Positions 33,975 to 42,792 of a DNA stretch of 54,878 bases are shown here, one piece after another. This DNA comes from Acidobacteriota bacterium (GTDB lineage: Bacteria > Acidobacteriota > Terriglobia > UBA7540), in assembly GCA_021787735.1 (NCBI GenBank), contig JAJYLL010000019.1, forward strand, positions 1 to 54,878. Reading direction: 5' to 3'. Both the position numbers and the translations under genes were made by a program. How positions within the stretch are numbered: the stretch's first letter is position 1; every line of letters begins with the position of its first letter. The notes below the pieces were generated by a model that was not told the DNA's origin, ran no database searches, and saw only the letters and a program-made list of their open reading frames with translations.

Positions 33975-34727
33975 GTGAGGAGCGGGCCTGTGAGCTGGAC
34001 ACCACAGGGAGATTGCAAGCTGCTGTACGAATTCTTGCCGAGCGACACCTCTCGGCAGACGCACAGCCTCCGGGAGGCTGTTCACGCTCTCGGCGAGATA
34101 GCCGATAGCAAGCGTGGGGTTACCGTGGTTGACCTGGGCTGCGGCGCGGGCACGAGCTATGACGCGCTATCTGGGCGGAACGGGAAGATCGTGTGGTTCG
34201 GCGTGGATATCGCAGACTCGCATGAGGTTCTCAACCGCCAGCAGAGAGATTTGCCATTTTGCGCTTACGATGGTGTGCGCATCCCCTTCGCGGATAGCTC
34301 AGCAGACATCGTTTACTCGCGCCAGGTTTTTGAGCACGTAAGGCGTCCGAGGCCAGTGATTGCTGAGGTGCTCAGAGTGCTTCGTCCGGGGGGGTGGTTC
34401 GTTGGTTCCACGTCCCACCTGGAACCACTCCACTCGCGAAGCTACTGGAACTACACTCCGTACGGGTTCTGCGTTCTACTCCAGGATGCTGGTTTCCGAT
34501 CCATCCGAGTACGGCCTGGGATTGATGCAATGACGCTGATCAGTCGGCGCGGACTGAGTTATCTGGGGCTCAGCCGGTTCTTCCAACCGTTTTTCAAAAT
34601 GGAGTCGCCTCTGAATGTTCTACTGGAGGCCGGTATGCGGGTGGCCAGGGTTCCAGTCAAGAGAAGGAACTTCTTGAAATTGGTTTTCTCGGGGCAGTTT
34701 TGCTTCTCCGCTCAAAAAACAGCGTGA
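33975..34727 (+). CDS. class I SAM-dependent methyltransferase
   Basis: This 250-residue Rossmann-fold methyltransferase has motif I VVDLGCGAGTSYDAL near 49-63, an acidic motif II (FGVDIADS) and a post-motif block YSRQVFEHVRRPRPVIAEVLRVLRPGG typical of Methyltransf_11. It may O-methylate a sugar of the polymer. The preferred start is GTG 33975 with GGAGG nine bases upstream; a longer frame reaches 33858 but overlaps the preceding glycosyltransferase by almost 100 bases. Confidence 0.82.
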   Translation: MRSGPVSWTPQGDCKLLYEFLPSDTSRQTHSLREAVHALGEIADSKRGVTVVDLGCGAGTSYDALSGRNGKIVWFGVDIADSHEVLNRQQRDLPFCAYDGVRIPFADSSADIVYSRQVFEHVRRPRPVIAEVLRVLRPGGWFVGSTSHLEPLHSRSYWNYTPYGFCVLLQDAGFRSIRVRPGIDAMTLISRRGLSYLGLSRFFQPFFKMESPLNVLLEAGMRVARVPVKRRNFLKLVFSGQFCFSAQKTA

Positions 34728-34733
34728 AGAGTC

Positions 34734-35933
34734 ATGATTCGTGTATTGTTCACTCAAACGCAGATGAAACAGTATCGGCTGCCGTTTTTTACGAAGCTGC
34801 ACGCGACGCTGCTGCAGGACGGGATTGAAGTGAAAGTCGCTTATAGCGATCCTGCGGGAGTAGATAAGCTGAAACAGGACAATGTGGAATTGCCGCCGGA
34901 AATCGGAATCAAGGTGCCGAGCTACTGTATTCTCGGTGGCAGGCTTTTTTATCAGGCGCTGCTCCGGCACGCGCTGGTGGCCGACCTGGTGATTGCTGAG
35001 CAGGCGATTAAGAACATTCACAGCTACTTCTTGATTCTTTCCCGAATGAGAGGGCGCGGGCGTCTGGCTTTTTGGGGCCTTGGGAAAAACAATGATCCTG
35101 GCCATTCGAGGCTTTCTGAAAAGCTTCGTCCTTGCATCGCGCGGCGAGCTGACTGGTGGTTCACGTATACGAAAGGCACGGCCGATTGGTTGGCTGCAAA
35201 CGGAGTGGCACGCGACAAGATCACTGTCATGCAGAACTCCACGGACACTCGGGGCTTTGCCGCGAAGATCGCGGCCATTCCGGAAGAGCAAGTAAACCAA
35301 GCTCGCAAACAACTGGGCATCGCGCCCGGTAGCCGAGTAGGGATTTATTGTGGCATCCTGGTTCCCGATAAGGCCATCGCGCTTCTGCTTGAAGCGGCAC
35401 GCCTTGTGCGGGAGCGCGTCCCGAACTTTCACCTACTGGTTTTGGGCGGAGGTTCCGAAAGTGCAAGGGTCCAGCAGGCAGCCCTTGAGGCGCCTTGGAT
35501 CCATTGCCTGGGTCCAAAGTTTGGCGAGGACAAAGCTTTATTCTTCAAGATGAGCGATTGTTTCCTTTTGCCTGGGCGTGTAGGGTTGGCGATTCTCGAC
35601 TCATTCGCCGCGGGACTCCCTCTGTTCACGACAAAGATATCGTTCCACGGCCCCGAAGTGGAGTATCTCGAAGAAGGCGTGAATGGAAGGATGACGGAGA
35701 ACGACGTCGAGGCGTATGCCGAGTCTGTTACTGAAGTGATTTCCAATCCGGAGATTCTGGAAAATCTGAAAGCTGGTGCCCGGAAGTCGGCCGAGTACTA
35801 TTCCATCGAAGCGATGGTGGAAAGGTTCCGGCTCGGCATCCTACGCTGTTTGAGAGTGACCGGACTGGTTGCTGGCGCTATCAATGGTGCCCCGGCCTTT
35901 CCCGGGGACGAAAGGGGATCATCAATCAAATGA
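34734..35933 (+). CDS. GT4-family glycosyltransferase
   Basis: This is a 399-residue GT-B enzyme. The N-terminal half begins IRVLFTQTQMKQYRLPFF, a pattern seen in sugar transferases that act late in repeat-unit assembly. The C-terminal donor domain has GIYCGILVPDKAIALLLEA near 204-222 and LLVLGGGSESARV, then PGRVGLAILDSFAAGLPLFT at the EX7E position, where the first Glu is replaced by Gly-Leu (VGLAILD). The donor sugar is unknown. It starts six bases after the methyltransferase stop and overlaps the next gene by ATGA. Confidence 0.85.
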   Translation: MIRVLFTQTQMKQYRLPFFTKLHATLLQDGIEVKVAYSDPAGVDKLKQDNVELPPEIGIKVPSYCILGGRLFYQALLRHALVADLVIAEQAIKNIHSYFLILSRMRGRGRLAFWGLGKNNDPGHSRLSEKLRPCIARRADWWFTYTKGTADWLAANGVARDKITVMQNSTDTRGFAAKIAAIPEEQVNQARKQLGIAPGSRVGIYCGILVPDKAIALLLEAARLVRERVPNFHLLVLGGGSESARVQQAALEAPWIHCLGPKFGEDKALFFKMSDCFLLPGRVGLAILDSFAAGLPLFTTKISFHGPEVEYLEEGVNGRMTENDVEAYAESVTEVISNPEILENLKAGARKSAEYYSIEAMVERFRLGILRCLRVTGLVAGAINGAPAFPGDERGSSIK

Positions 35934-37210
35934 GAACCGTCAAACGATTCACACTTCTTCTGGAATTCCTTGTGATCAGCGTGTTCATTCAAGCCGGCGT
36001 GGCGGCACAAACGTACCGTCTCCGTCCGCCAGCATCAACGATCCCGGCAACGCACTTCGGACTGATCATTCACCACTTGGTGCAGGGGGCGACTCCCCTA
36101 ACGCCGTGGCCCTCGATTCCCTTTGGAACTTGGAGGCTTTGGGACGCCTACGTAGTCTGGGCGAATCTCGAGCCGCAAAAAGGAAAATGGGACTTCGGTA
36201 CCCTCGATAAATATGTGTCCATGGCCCAGCAGCATGATGTGCAGATCCTGATGCCAATAGGCTTCCCTCCCTCTTGGGCATCGGAAAGGCCGAAAGAGGC
36301 GCCAGCTTTCCGTCCCGGCTCGGCTGCTCCTCCGAGAAACATGAGCGATTGGGAAAATTATGTTCGTACGCTCGCAACGCGCTACAAAGGGCGGATCCAT
36401 TACTGGGAATTGTGGAATGAACCGAATCTCAAGCCGTTTTATACGGGGACTGTTCCACACATGGTTGAACTGGCAAAGGCTGCCTACACAATCCTCAAGC
36501 AGGTGGATCCTTCGAATAAGCTTGTCTCTCCTCCTGCAACGGGGCCCGATACAGGTCCTTCATGGCTGGCCAGCTATTTGAAGGCCGGAGGCGGTAGGTA
36601 CGCAGACATCGTCGGCTTTCACTTTTATGAGATGCAGGCACCGGAAGAGATGGTCCCGTTGATTGAGAAGGTGAAGATGGTAATGGAGGAGGGTGGTGTA
36701 GGAGATATGCCGGCTTGGGGAACGGAAATTGGCTGGTACATCCAAAACAAGGCTGGAAATGTTAAGCTGTCAAACACCTCCTGGCGTGTTTTGTCTTCGG
36801 CCCAAGCCCAGGCCTATGTCGCTCGTTCATATATCCTGACCTGGGCCGCCGGGGTTCGGCGCCTCTACTGGTATGATTGGGACAGCAGCACCGAGGGGCT
36901 AGCCGAGCCCGGTGGGGAGCGTAAGCAGGCGGCATATGCGTACTACATTACCGAGAAGTGGCTGATTGGAGCACGAATGATGTCCTGCGATTCTGATCCT
37001 TCGGGGACATGGGTTGTCCATATTACGAGGGCCGGCGGGTATAACGGGTATATCGTCTGGAATGTGGGTGGACCAAAAAATTTCTCGATTCCACAGTCGT
37101 GGGATGTTCAAGACGTTTGGCACATTTACGACAGGACAGACACCCTGCCAAGGGCAGGTAGCTTCGTAGTCGGTATTGAACCTGTTCTTCTAGAAAATAA
37201 GCTTCCTTAG
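35930..37210 (+). CDS. secreted GH39-like glycoside hydrolase
   Basis: This 426-residue protein has a signal peptide (LLLEFLVISVFIQAGVAA) and then a clan GH-A TIM barrel. The acid/base Glu is E164 in ELWNEPN and the nucleophile is probably E266 in WGTEIGW, the spacing expected for GH39/GH5-like enzymes. Other barrel motifs are WRLWDAYVVWANLEPQKGKW and DIVGFHFYEMQ. It would cut or edit polysaccharide in the periplasm or outside. Being coupled to two glycosyltransferase genes, it may trim or release the polymer made by this locus. The start overlaps the previous stop by four bases. Confidence 0.82.
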   Translation: MRTVKRFTLLLEFLVISVFIQAGVAAQTYRLRPPASTIPATHFGLIIHHLVQGATPLTPWPSIPFGTWRLWDAYVVWANLEPQKGKWDFGTLDKYVSMAQQHDVQILMPIGFPPSWASERPKEAPAFRPGSAAPPRNMSDWENYVRTLATRYKGRIHYWELWNEPNLKPFYTGTVPHMVELAKAAYTILKQVDPSNKLVSPPATGPDTGPSWLASYLKAGGGRYADIVGFHFYEMQAPEEMVPLIEKVKMVMEEGGVGDMPAWGTEIGWYIQNKAGNVKLSNTSWRVLSSAQAQAYVARSYILTWAAGVRRLYWYDWDSSTEGLAEPGGERKQAAYAYYITEKWLIGARMMSCDSDPSGTWVVHITRAGGYNGYIVWNVGGPKNFSIPQSWDVQDVWHIYDRTDTLPRAGSFVVGIEPVLLENKLP

Positions 37211-37213
37211 GCC

Positions 37214-38428
37214 TTGCATACGGTGAACTCCGCAACCTTGTCCCAACTCCACCGGGAACAGCTTACAGCCGAGTACAGACTCAAAGCGCAGAGATGCCCA
37301 GGATCTTGCGTCAGGGGCCCTGCGATAGTCGTAGGACCCAGCCCGCCGCCGCACAACGGAATGACACTTGCGATCGAACTTACGTTAGCGGCCCTGAATG
37401 ACGACCTCTCGGTCGTGCATCTTGACACAGCGGACCGGCGGGGCCTTTCCAACATTGGACGATTCGAGTTTGGGAACCTCTTGCTGGCCGCAAAACATGG
37501 CCTAACGTTTCTTTGGCTTCTGCTCACGAAGCGGCCTCGCATCGTTTATGTGCCTGTTTCCCAAGCTTGGCTGCCTTTTCTGCGAGACTGCCTCTTTCTG
37601 GTTCCCGCAAGGCTGTTCCGGCGACGCGTGGTCATCCACCTTCATGGCGGATCTTTCGGAAGGTTTTACAGGCAATCGTCGCCACTGATGCGTTGGATCA
37701 TTCGCTTCGCCCTGGGGAAAGCTCGCTGCGCAATCGTTCTGGGCAAAAACGTTGTAGACGCTTTCGACGGCGTATTGCCGCGTGAGATGATCAGGATTGT
37801 TCCAAATGGCATTCCTGACGCCTTTGCGGACAGAGCGCCAGAGCGATCGAAGGGTGCGGAGATGCAAGCGCCCGTTTTGCTTTATCTCAGTACCCTTGTG
37901 GCTGAGAAAGGCTTTCTCGACCTGCTCATGGCCTTGCCGAAAGTGCGGAAGCGAGCAGGTAATGTGCGGACCGTAGTTGCGGGTGAGTGGTGCTCCGAGC
38001 GGGACCGGGAGACCGCCCTTCAGTTAATCGAAAGAGCTGGACTTGAGAATGTGGTTGAGTTTACGGGACCCGTTGGACCTGAGAGGAAACGCGAACTTCT
38101 AGCGAACGCTGATGCTCTGGTGCTGCCAACGTACAACGAAGGCCATCCTTACGTAATTCTCGAGGCCATGTCGGCGGGTCTGCCGATTATCTCGACAAAC
38201 GTTGCCTGCATACCGGAAACAGTTCGAGATGGTGTCGAAGGGTTTCTCATTGACTCCGGTGACATCGATGCCTTGGCCGACCGAATTGGCCAACTTCTAA
38301 CTAATGGCTCCTTACGGAAAGAAATGGGGAAAAACAGCCGTCGTAGATTTCTCGAACAATACACATATGAAAAGTTCGCGGAGCGAATGGAGTCAGTTTT
38401 CGAAGAGGTCATCGTCGGCACTCGATAG
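37214..38428 (+). CDS. GT4-family glycosyltransferase
   Basis: This 404-residue GT-B enzyme has the glycine-rich N-terminal site VVGPSPPPHNGMTLA near 40-54 and HLHGGSFGRFY near 138-148. The C-terminal block has LLYLSTLVAEKGFLDLLMAL near 219-238 and the EX7E motif PYVILEAMSAGLPIIST near 310-326. It is a retaining sugar transferase in repeat-unit synthesis. The start is uncertain: TTG 37214 gives the longest form, GTG 37223 is an alternative, and no clear ribosome binding site is visible. It follows the hydrolase gene by three bases. Confidence 0.87.
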   Translation: MHTVNSATLSQLHREQLTAEYRLKAQRCPGSCVRGPAIVVGPSPPPHNGMTLAIELTLAALNDDLSVVHLDTADRRGLSNIGRFEFGNLLLAAKHGLTFLWLLLTKRPRIVYVPVSQAWLPFLRDCLFLVPARLFRRRVVIHLHGGSFGRFYRQSSPLMRWIIRFALGKARCAIVLGKNVVDAFDGVLPREMIRIVPNGIPDAFADRAPERSKGAEMQAPVLLYLSTLVAEKGFLDLLMALPKVRKRAGNVRTVVAGEWCSERDRETALQLIERAGLENVVEFTGPVGPERKRELLANADALVLPTYNEGHPYVILEAMSAGLPIISTNVACIPETVRDGVEGFLIDSGDIDALADRIGQLLTNGSLRKEMGKNSRRRFLEQYTYEKFAERMESVFEEVIVGTR

Positions 38429-38501
38429 CACGCGTAATGCCTACGGGAATCACGTAACCTACGTCTTACAGTAGCGAAGAGATAATCCTCAATGGACTTA
38501 A

Positions 38502-39332
38502 ATGACGATAAAGCCATCAGCTGATAATTACGTGGAAAGGTGCCTAAGAGGAGAGGAGTTGTACGGCAACAATTTCTCCCCGGAGGAGATCAAAGAGTGG
38601 TTCCGCGACGAACGAGAGGCATATTACGGCCTTGCCGTACGGAAAAAGAATAACTATACGTACAGTTATCATGCCCTGAATTGGCTGCATGGTTTCTCGT
38701 TCCTGAAAGGGAAATCCTTTAACTGTGTTTTGGGTGTCGGTAGCGCCTTTGGTGACGAGCTACAGCCGATTGCCCAACGTTGCAAATCCATAACAATATT
38801 GGAACCCTCTGAGAATTTCTTAGTTAACAAAATTGGTGAGGTCCCCGTTAAATATGTGAAGCCGAGTCCTGACGGCTCCTTGCCGTTCCCGGATGATGCC
38901 TTTGACCTGATCACATGTCTATCTGTCCTTCACCACATTCCAAATGTGGGCGAAGTGTGCCGAGAAATTTACCGCTGTCTCGCTCCGAGGGGATATGCCC
39001 TCGTTCGTGAGCCTATAGTTTCAATGGGGGACTGGCGTCAGCCTCGTCGAGGGCTGACAACACGAGAGCGCGGAATTCCGTTGCATATTCTACGGAACAT
39101 TCTCAAGAACCTGGGTTTCAAGATAGTTCGCGAAAGGATGTGTATTTACCCGTTGATTCCTCGCCTTCGTTACGTCTTGAAGACTCCTCCCTATAACTCT
39201 CGTATTTGCGCTGCTGCAGACTGGATGTTGAGCCTGCTGCCCTTCCGATCATCATGCTACCATCCGAAATACCTATATCAAAAACTGAGGCCCCAGGCGG
39301 TCTTTTTCGTCCTCAGCAAGCCGGGCCCGTAG
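38502..39332 (+). CDS. class I SAM-dependent methyltransferase
   Basis: This is a 276-residue methyltransferase-like protein. The SAM motif is unusual (NCVLGVGSAFGDELQPI near 76-92 in place of a canonical GxGxG), followed by ITILEPSENF as motif II and DAFDLITCLSVLHHIPNVGE as the post-motif. A C-terminal extension with hydrophobic and basic stretches (about 195-265) could contact membrane or a lipid-linked acceptor. It probably methylates a sugar or lipid-linked glycan. A 73-base gap before the start is the first real break after eight tightly packed genes. Confidence 0.78.
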   Translation: MTIKPSADNYVERCLRGEELYGNNFSPEEIKEWFRDEREAYYGLAVRKKNNYTYSYHALNWLHGFSFLKGKSFNCVLGVGSAFGDELQPIAQRCKSITILEPSENFLVNKIGEVPVKYVKPSPDGSLPFPDDAFDLITCLSVLHHIPNVGEVCREIYRCLAPRGYALVREPIVSMGDWRQPRRGLTTRERGIPLHILRNILKNLGFKIVRERMCIYPLIPRLRYVLKTPPYNSRICAAADWMLSLLPFRSSCYHPKYLYQKLRPQAVFFVLSKPGP

Positions 39333-39364
39333 AACTGAGTGCGAACGACCTGAGGCACATCTAT

Positions 39365-41578
39365 ATGAAAGCCACTCTCGTTGACAGTAAAACCGGCGAA
39401 ATTGCCGTACATGAAATTCCGATGCCTGAGCTGCAGCCCGGCGGCATTCTGGTTGAGACCCGTTTCTCAGTGGTCAGCTCAGGCACGGAGCGGGCGAAGA
39501 TCGAGACGGGCGAGAAATCCCTGCTGGGGAAGGCGCGAGCGCGACCCGACCTGGTGCGCCAAGTGGTTGACTACGCGCGGGCAAACGGAGTGCGTGCTGC
39601 CTACGAGAAGGTGAAAACGCGGCTCGATACGCTGGCGCCGCTCGGCTATAGCTCGTCGGGCGTGGTCCTGGAAGTGGGAGAAGGCGTGACGGAATTCCGG
39701 CCTGGCGAGCGGGTGGCGTGCGCGGGCGCTGGTTATGCGAATCACTGCGAGGTGAATTTTATTCCCCGAAACCTGGCGGTGCACGTTCCGGAAACGGTGC
39801 CGCTCGAGCATGCGGCGATCACGACGATCGGAGCCATCGCTCTCCAAGGACTGCGGCAGGCGGAGATCCGCCTGGGCGAAACGGTGGTCATCATCGGCGC
39901 GGGTCTGGTCGGAGTGCTGGCGGTGCAATTGGCAAAGGCCGCCGGCTGCCGGGTGGTCGCGATCGACCTTGACCGCACACGGGTTGAGGGTGCAATCAAA
40001 CTTGGAGCAGACGCCGGCTTTGTTTCAACCGAACCGCGGGTGGAAGAGTTAGTCCATGCCTTCTCGCGCTATGGCGCTGACGCCGCGGTGATCACCGCCG
40101 CCACACGCTCCTCGGAGCCACTGGAGCTGGCGGCAAAGCTATTGCGCGACCGAGGCCGGATCGTTGTCGTCGGAGACGTAGGTTTGGGCGTCGCGCGTGC
40201 TCCTCTTTACAACAAGGAGCTTTCAATGGCCCTGTCTCGATCGTACGGGCCGGGACGCTACGACCCTGTTTACGAGGAACGTGGAGTGGATTATCCGATC
40301 GGCTACGTTCGCTGGACGGAGCAGAGAAATATGGAAGCATTCCTCGATGCTCTGGCCAGCGGCGCAATCAACGTGGCCCCTCTGCTCGAACGCCAGCGGC
40401 CGATTGAGGAAGCGCCACAGGCTTACAACGAGATCCGGCAGAGCGGCGTTTACACCGTTTTGATCCGCTACCCAGAACAGAACTTCAGCCGGCGGCGAGT
40501 TGAAACATCAGCGGCTGCGCCCAAGCACGCCCGTGCGGCTTGTGAATCGGTGCGCGCCGGGTGCATTGGCGCAGGCAGTTTTGCGCTCGGGACTATCTTC
40601 CCCCATCTGCGGAAGATTCCGGGAGTCGTGATGGAATCGGTGGCAACGGCCAGTGGGATAGCCGCGGAATCGGCACGGGCTTCGGTTGGTTTCCGACACG
40701 CTTCGAACCCTGCGGACCTTCTGGTAGATCCCTCGATCAACGCGGTTTTTGTCCTCACGCGGCACGACAGCCATGCGAGTTATGTGCTTGGGGCGCTGAA
40801 GCGGGGAAAGGCGGCCTTTATCGAAAAGCCTCTCTGCGTCCGGCGGGAGGAGCTTGCTTCCATTCGTGAAGCATATGCGGAACAGATCGCGCAGGAGGCG
40901 GCCCCATTCCTGATGGTGGGATTCAATCGCCGGTTTGCGCCCTACACCGAAAAGATCAGGGAATTCTTCTCTGCCCGTCGAGAGCCGATGGCAATTCGGA
41001 TTCGGGTCAACGCCGGGTACGTTCCACGGGAGCACTGGGCGCAACAGTCCACCGGCGGAAGGATTGTCGGCGAAGTTTGCCATTTTGTCGACTGGGCACG
41101 CGCAGTGGCGGCGTGCCCGATCCGTTCGGTTTCGGCAGCCGCGTTGCCGGATGCAAACCGTTACCACCGCGACAATCTTGTTGCTACGATTGGGTTCGAT
41201 GATGGATCGATTGCCAGCCTGCTTTATCTGGCTAACGGCGATAAGGCGGTTCCCAAGGAGTCTTTCGAAGTTTTTTGTGAAGGAGCCGTGGCCAGGCTAG
41301 ACGATTTCCGCGCGCTTGAACTGGTTCGAAAAGGCAAGAAACAGACCTTCAAGTCCGTGCAGGACAAGGGGCATCGGAAAGAGCTGGAGCGAATGGTCGA
41401 GGCCGTCCTTCGCGGGCAGCCTTCACCGATTTCGTTTGAGGAAATTTGCGAAGTCACCGAGGCCACCTTTAAGATTGAGGACTCGCTGGGAAGGTCGTTC
41501 GCTTACCAGGCGCCGGAAACATCCGCCGAGGGAATCGAAGTTGGCTCGGAGGTTGGTTCTCGGTTGCCGGAAGACTAG
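39365..41578 (+). CDS. zinc-dehydrogenase / Gfo-Idh-MocA fusion oxidoreductase
   Basis: This 737-residue bi-domain protein has an N-terminal medium-chain (threonine/sorbitol dehydrogenase-like) domain at about 1-370, with FSVVSSGTERAKIETGEKSL, YSSSGVVLEVGEGV and the Rossmann motif VVIIGAGLVGVLAVQLAKAAG. A Gfo/Idh/MocA domain at about 395-715 has GCIGAGSFALGTIFPHL, AAFIEKPLCVRREEL (Lys-Pro motif) and FNRRFAPYTEKI. Such fusions recur in polysaccharide loci and are thought to act in sequence on a nucleotide-activated sugar. The start ATG 39365 has GAGG nine bases upstream. Confidence 0.88.
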   Translation: MKATLVDSKTGEIAVHEIPMPELQPGGILVETRFSVVSSGTERAKIETGEKSLLGKARARPDLVRQVVDYARANGVRAAYEKVKTRLDTLAPLGYSSSGVVLEVGEGVTEFRPGERVACAGAGYANHCEVNFIPRNLAVHVPETVPLEHAAITTIGAIALQGLRQAEIRLGETVVIIGAGLVGVLAVQLAKAAGCRVVAIDLDRTRVEGAIKLGADAGFVSTEPRVEELVHAFSRYGADAAVITAATRSSEPLELAAKLLRDRGRIVVVGDVGLGVARAPLYNKELSMALSRSYGPGRYDPVYEERGVDYPIGYVRWTEQRNMEAFLDALASGAINVAPLLERQRPIEEAPQAYNEIRQSGVYTVLIRYPEQNFSRRRVETSAAAPKHARAACESVRAGCIGAGSFALGTIFPHLRKIPGVVMESVATASGIAAESARASVGFRHASNPADLLVDPSINAVFVLTRHDSHASYVLGALKRGKAAFIEKPLCVRREELASIREAYAEQIAQEAAPFLMVGFNRRFAPYTEKIREFFSARREPMAIRIRVNAGYVPREHWAQQSTGGRIVGEVCHFVDWARAVAACPIRSVSAAALPDANRYHRDNLVATIGFDDGSIASLLYLANGDKAVPKESFEVFCEGAVARLDDFRALELVRKGKKQTFKSVQDKGHRKELERMVEAVLRGQPSPISFEEICEVTEATFKIEDSLGRSFAYQAPETSAEGIEVGSEVGSRLPED

Positions 41579-41593
41579 CGGGATTCTTGGCGT

Positions 41594-42772
41594 ATGAGGC
41601 AAGTGCAGATGAAAAATCAACCCATCCGGGTGATCCATGTTGTAGGCGCACGGCCCAACTATATGAAGGTTGCACCTTTAATGCGCGAAATGGGTAGGAA
41701 CCCGGACAAGTGGCAGCAAACGTTGGTTCATACGGGTCAGCATTACGATTATCGAATGTCCCAGGTCTTCTTTGAAGATTTGGGAATGCCTCAGCCAGAC
41801 GTTTACCTGGGGGTCGGTTCGGGATCGCACGCCGAGCAATACTCGCGCGTTCTGCAGTCTTTCGAGCCTGTGTTGAAAGACCGGCAGCCTGCCTGGTTGA
41901 TCGTTGTGGGGGATGTCAATTCCACCTTGGCCTGCGCTCTTGCGGCGGCGCAGATGCATATTCGGGTGGCCCATGTGGAGGCGGGTCTTCGTTCCTTTGA
42001 CCGGACAATGCCGGAAGAGATCAACCGTGTTCTGACTGACCATGTTTCTGAGCTGCTTTTCACCACCGAACCCAGCGGCAATCGAAATCTTGTCAACGAA
42101 GGTATCCCGGAAGAGAAGGTCCGCTTTGTCGGCAACACGATGATTGACACGCTCTCGACACTGCTGCCCAGAGCTGAGGGCAAGCGAACACTGGCAGATT
42201 TGCTCCACTCTGTGACAAATGGAAATAATGATGACGACGAGGCCGGACAGCACAAGCCCTACACGCTTGTCACTCTGCATCGGCCGCAAAATGTCGATGA
42301 CCCGTCGGCCCTCAGCGAAATTCTGGGAGCATTAGAGAGAGTTGCAGAAGACGTTCCGGTACTATTTCCTGTCCATCCACGAACCCGGAAGAGGATTGAA
42401 GAGAACCACCTGGCTGTTCGTCCCGAGCGTGTGCGGTTGTTGGAACCGCTCGGCTATATGGACTTCCTCACTCTCATGCGTCATGCCGGACTGGTGATTA
42501 CTGACTCGGGCGGCATCCAGGAAGAAACCACTTACCTGGGGGTCCCCTGCCTCACGGTCCGGCCGAACACCGAGCGTCCCATCACAATCGAATTGGGTAC
42601 GAACCGATTGGTGCAGAGGGAAAGTTCGGCGATTGTCCATGCGGCCCATGAAGCGTTGTCCACCGGCAGCCTGAAACAACTCACGCCGCCTCCGCTTTGG
42701 GACGGAAAAGCAGCGGAGCGGATTGTTATGCATCTGGGACAAGCCTCGGCACATCTTTCTGACCCGTGCTGA
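41594..42772 (+). CDS. wecB: UDP-N-acetylglucosamine 2-epimerase (non-hydrolysing)
   Basis: This 392-residue enzyme interconverts UDP-GlcNAc and UDP-ManNAc. Family signatures are present from end to end: VVGARPNYMKVAPLMRE at 15-31, HTGQHYD, EAGLRSFDRTMPEEINR, VHPRTRKR, and the nucleotide-binding loop ITDSGGIQEETTYLGVPCLT with RPNTERPIT. It supplies an N-acetylmannosamine precursor for the polymer. The start at ATG 41594 lies 15 bases after the fusion oxidoreductase. A second ATG five codons in could also serve. Confidence 0.93.
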   Translation: MRQVQMKNQPIRVIHVVGARPNYMKVAPLMREMGRNPDKWQQTLVHTGQHYDYRMSQVFFEDLGMPQPDVYLGVGSGSHAEQYSRVLQSFEPVLKDRQPAWLIVVGDVNSTLACALAAAQMHIRVAHVEAGLRSFDRTMPEEINRVLTDHVSELLFTTEPSGNRNLVNEGIPEEKVRFVGNTMIDTLSTLLPRAEGKRTLADLLHSVTNGNNDDDEAGQHKPYTLVTLHRPQNVDDPSALSEILGALERVAEDVPVLFPVHPRTRKRIEENHLAVRPERVRLLEPLGYMDFLTLMRHAGLVITDSGGIQEETTYLGVPCLTVRPNTERPITIELGTNRLVQRESSAIVHAAHEALSTGSLKQLTPPPLWDGKAAERIVMHLGQASAHLSDPC

Positions 42773-42792
42773 CAGAGCTATCAAACGAAATC

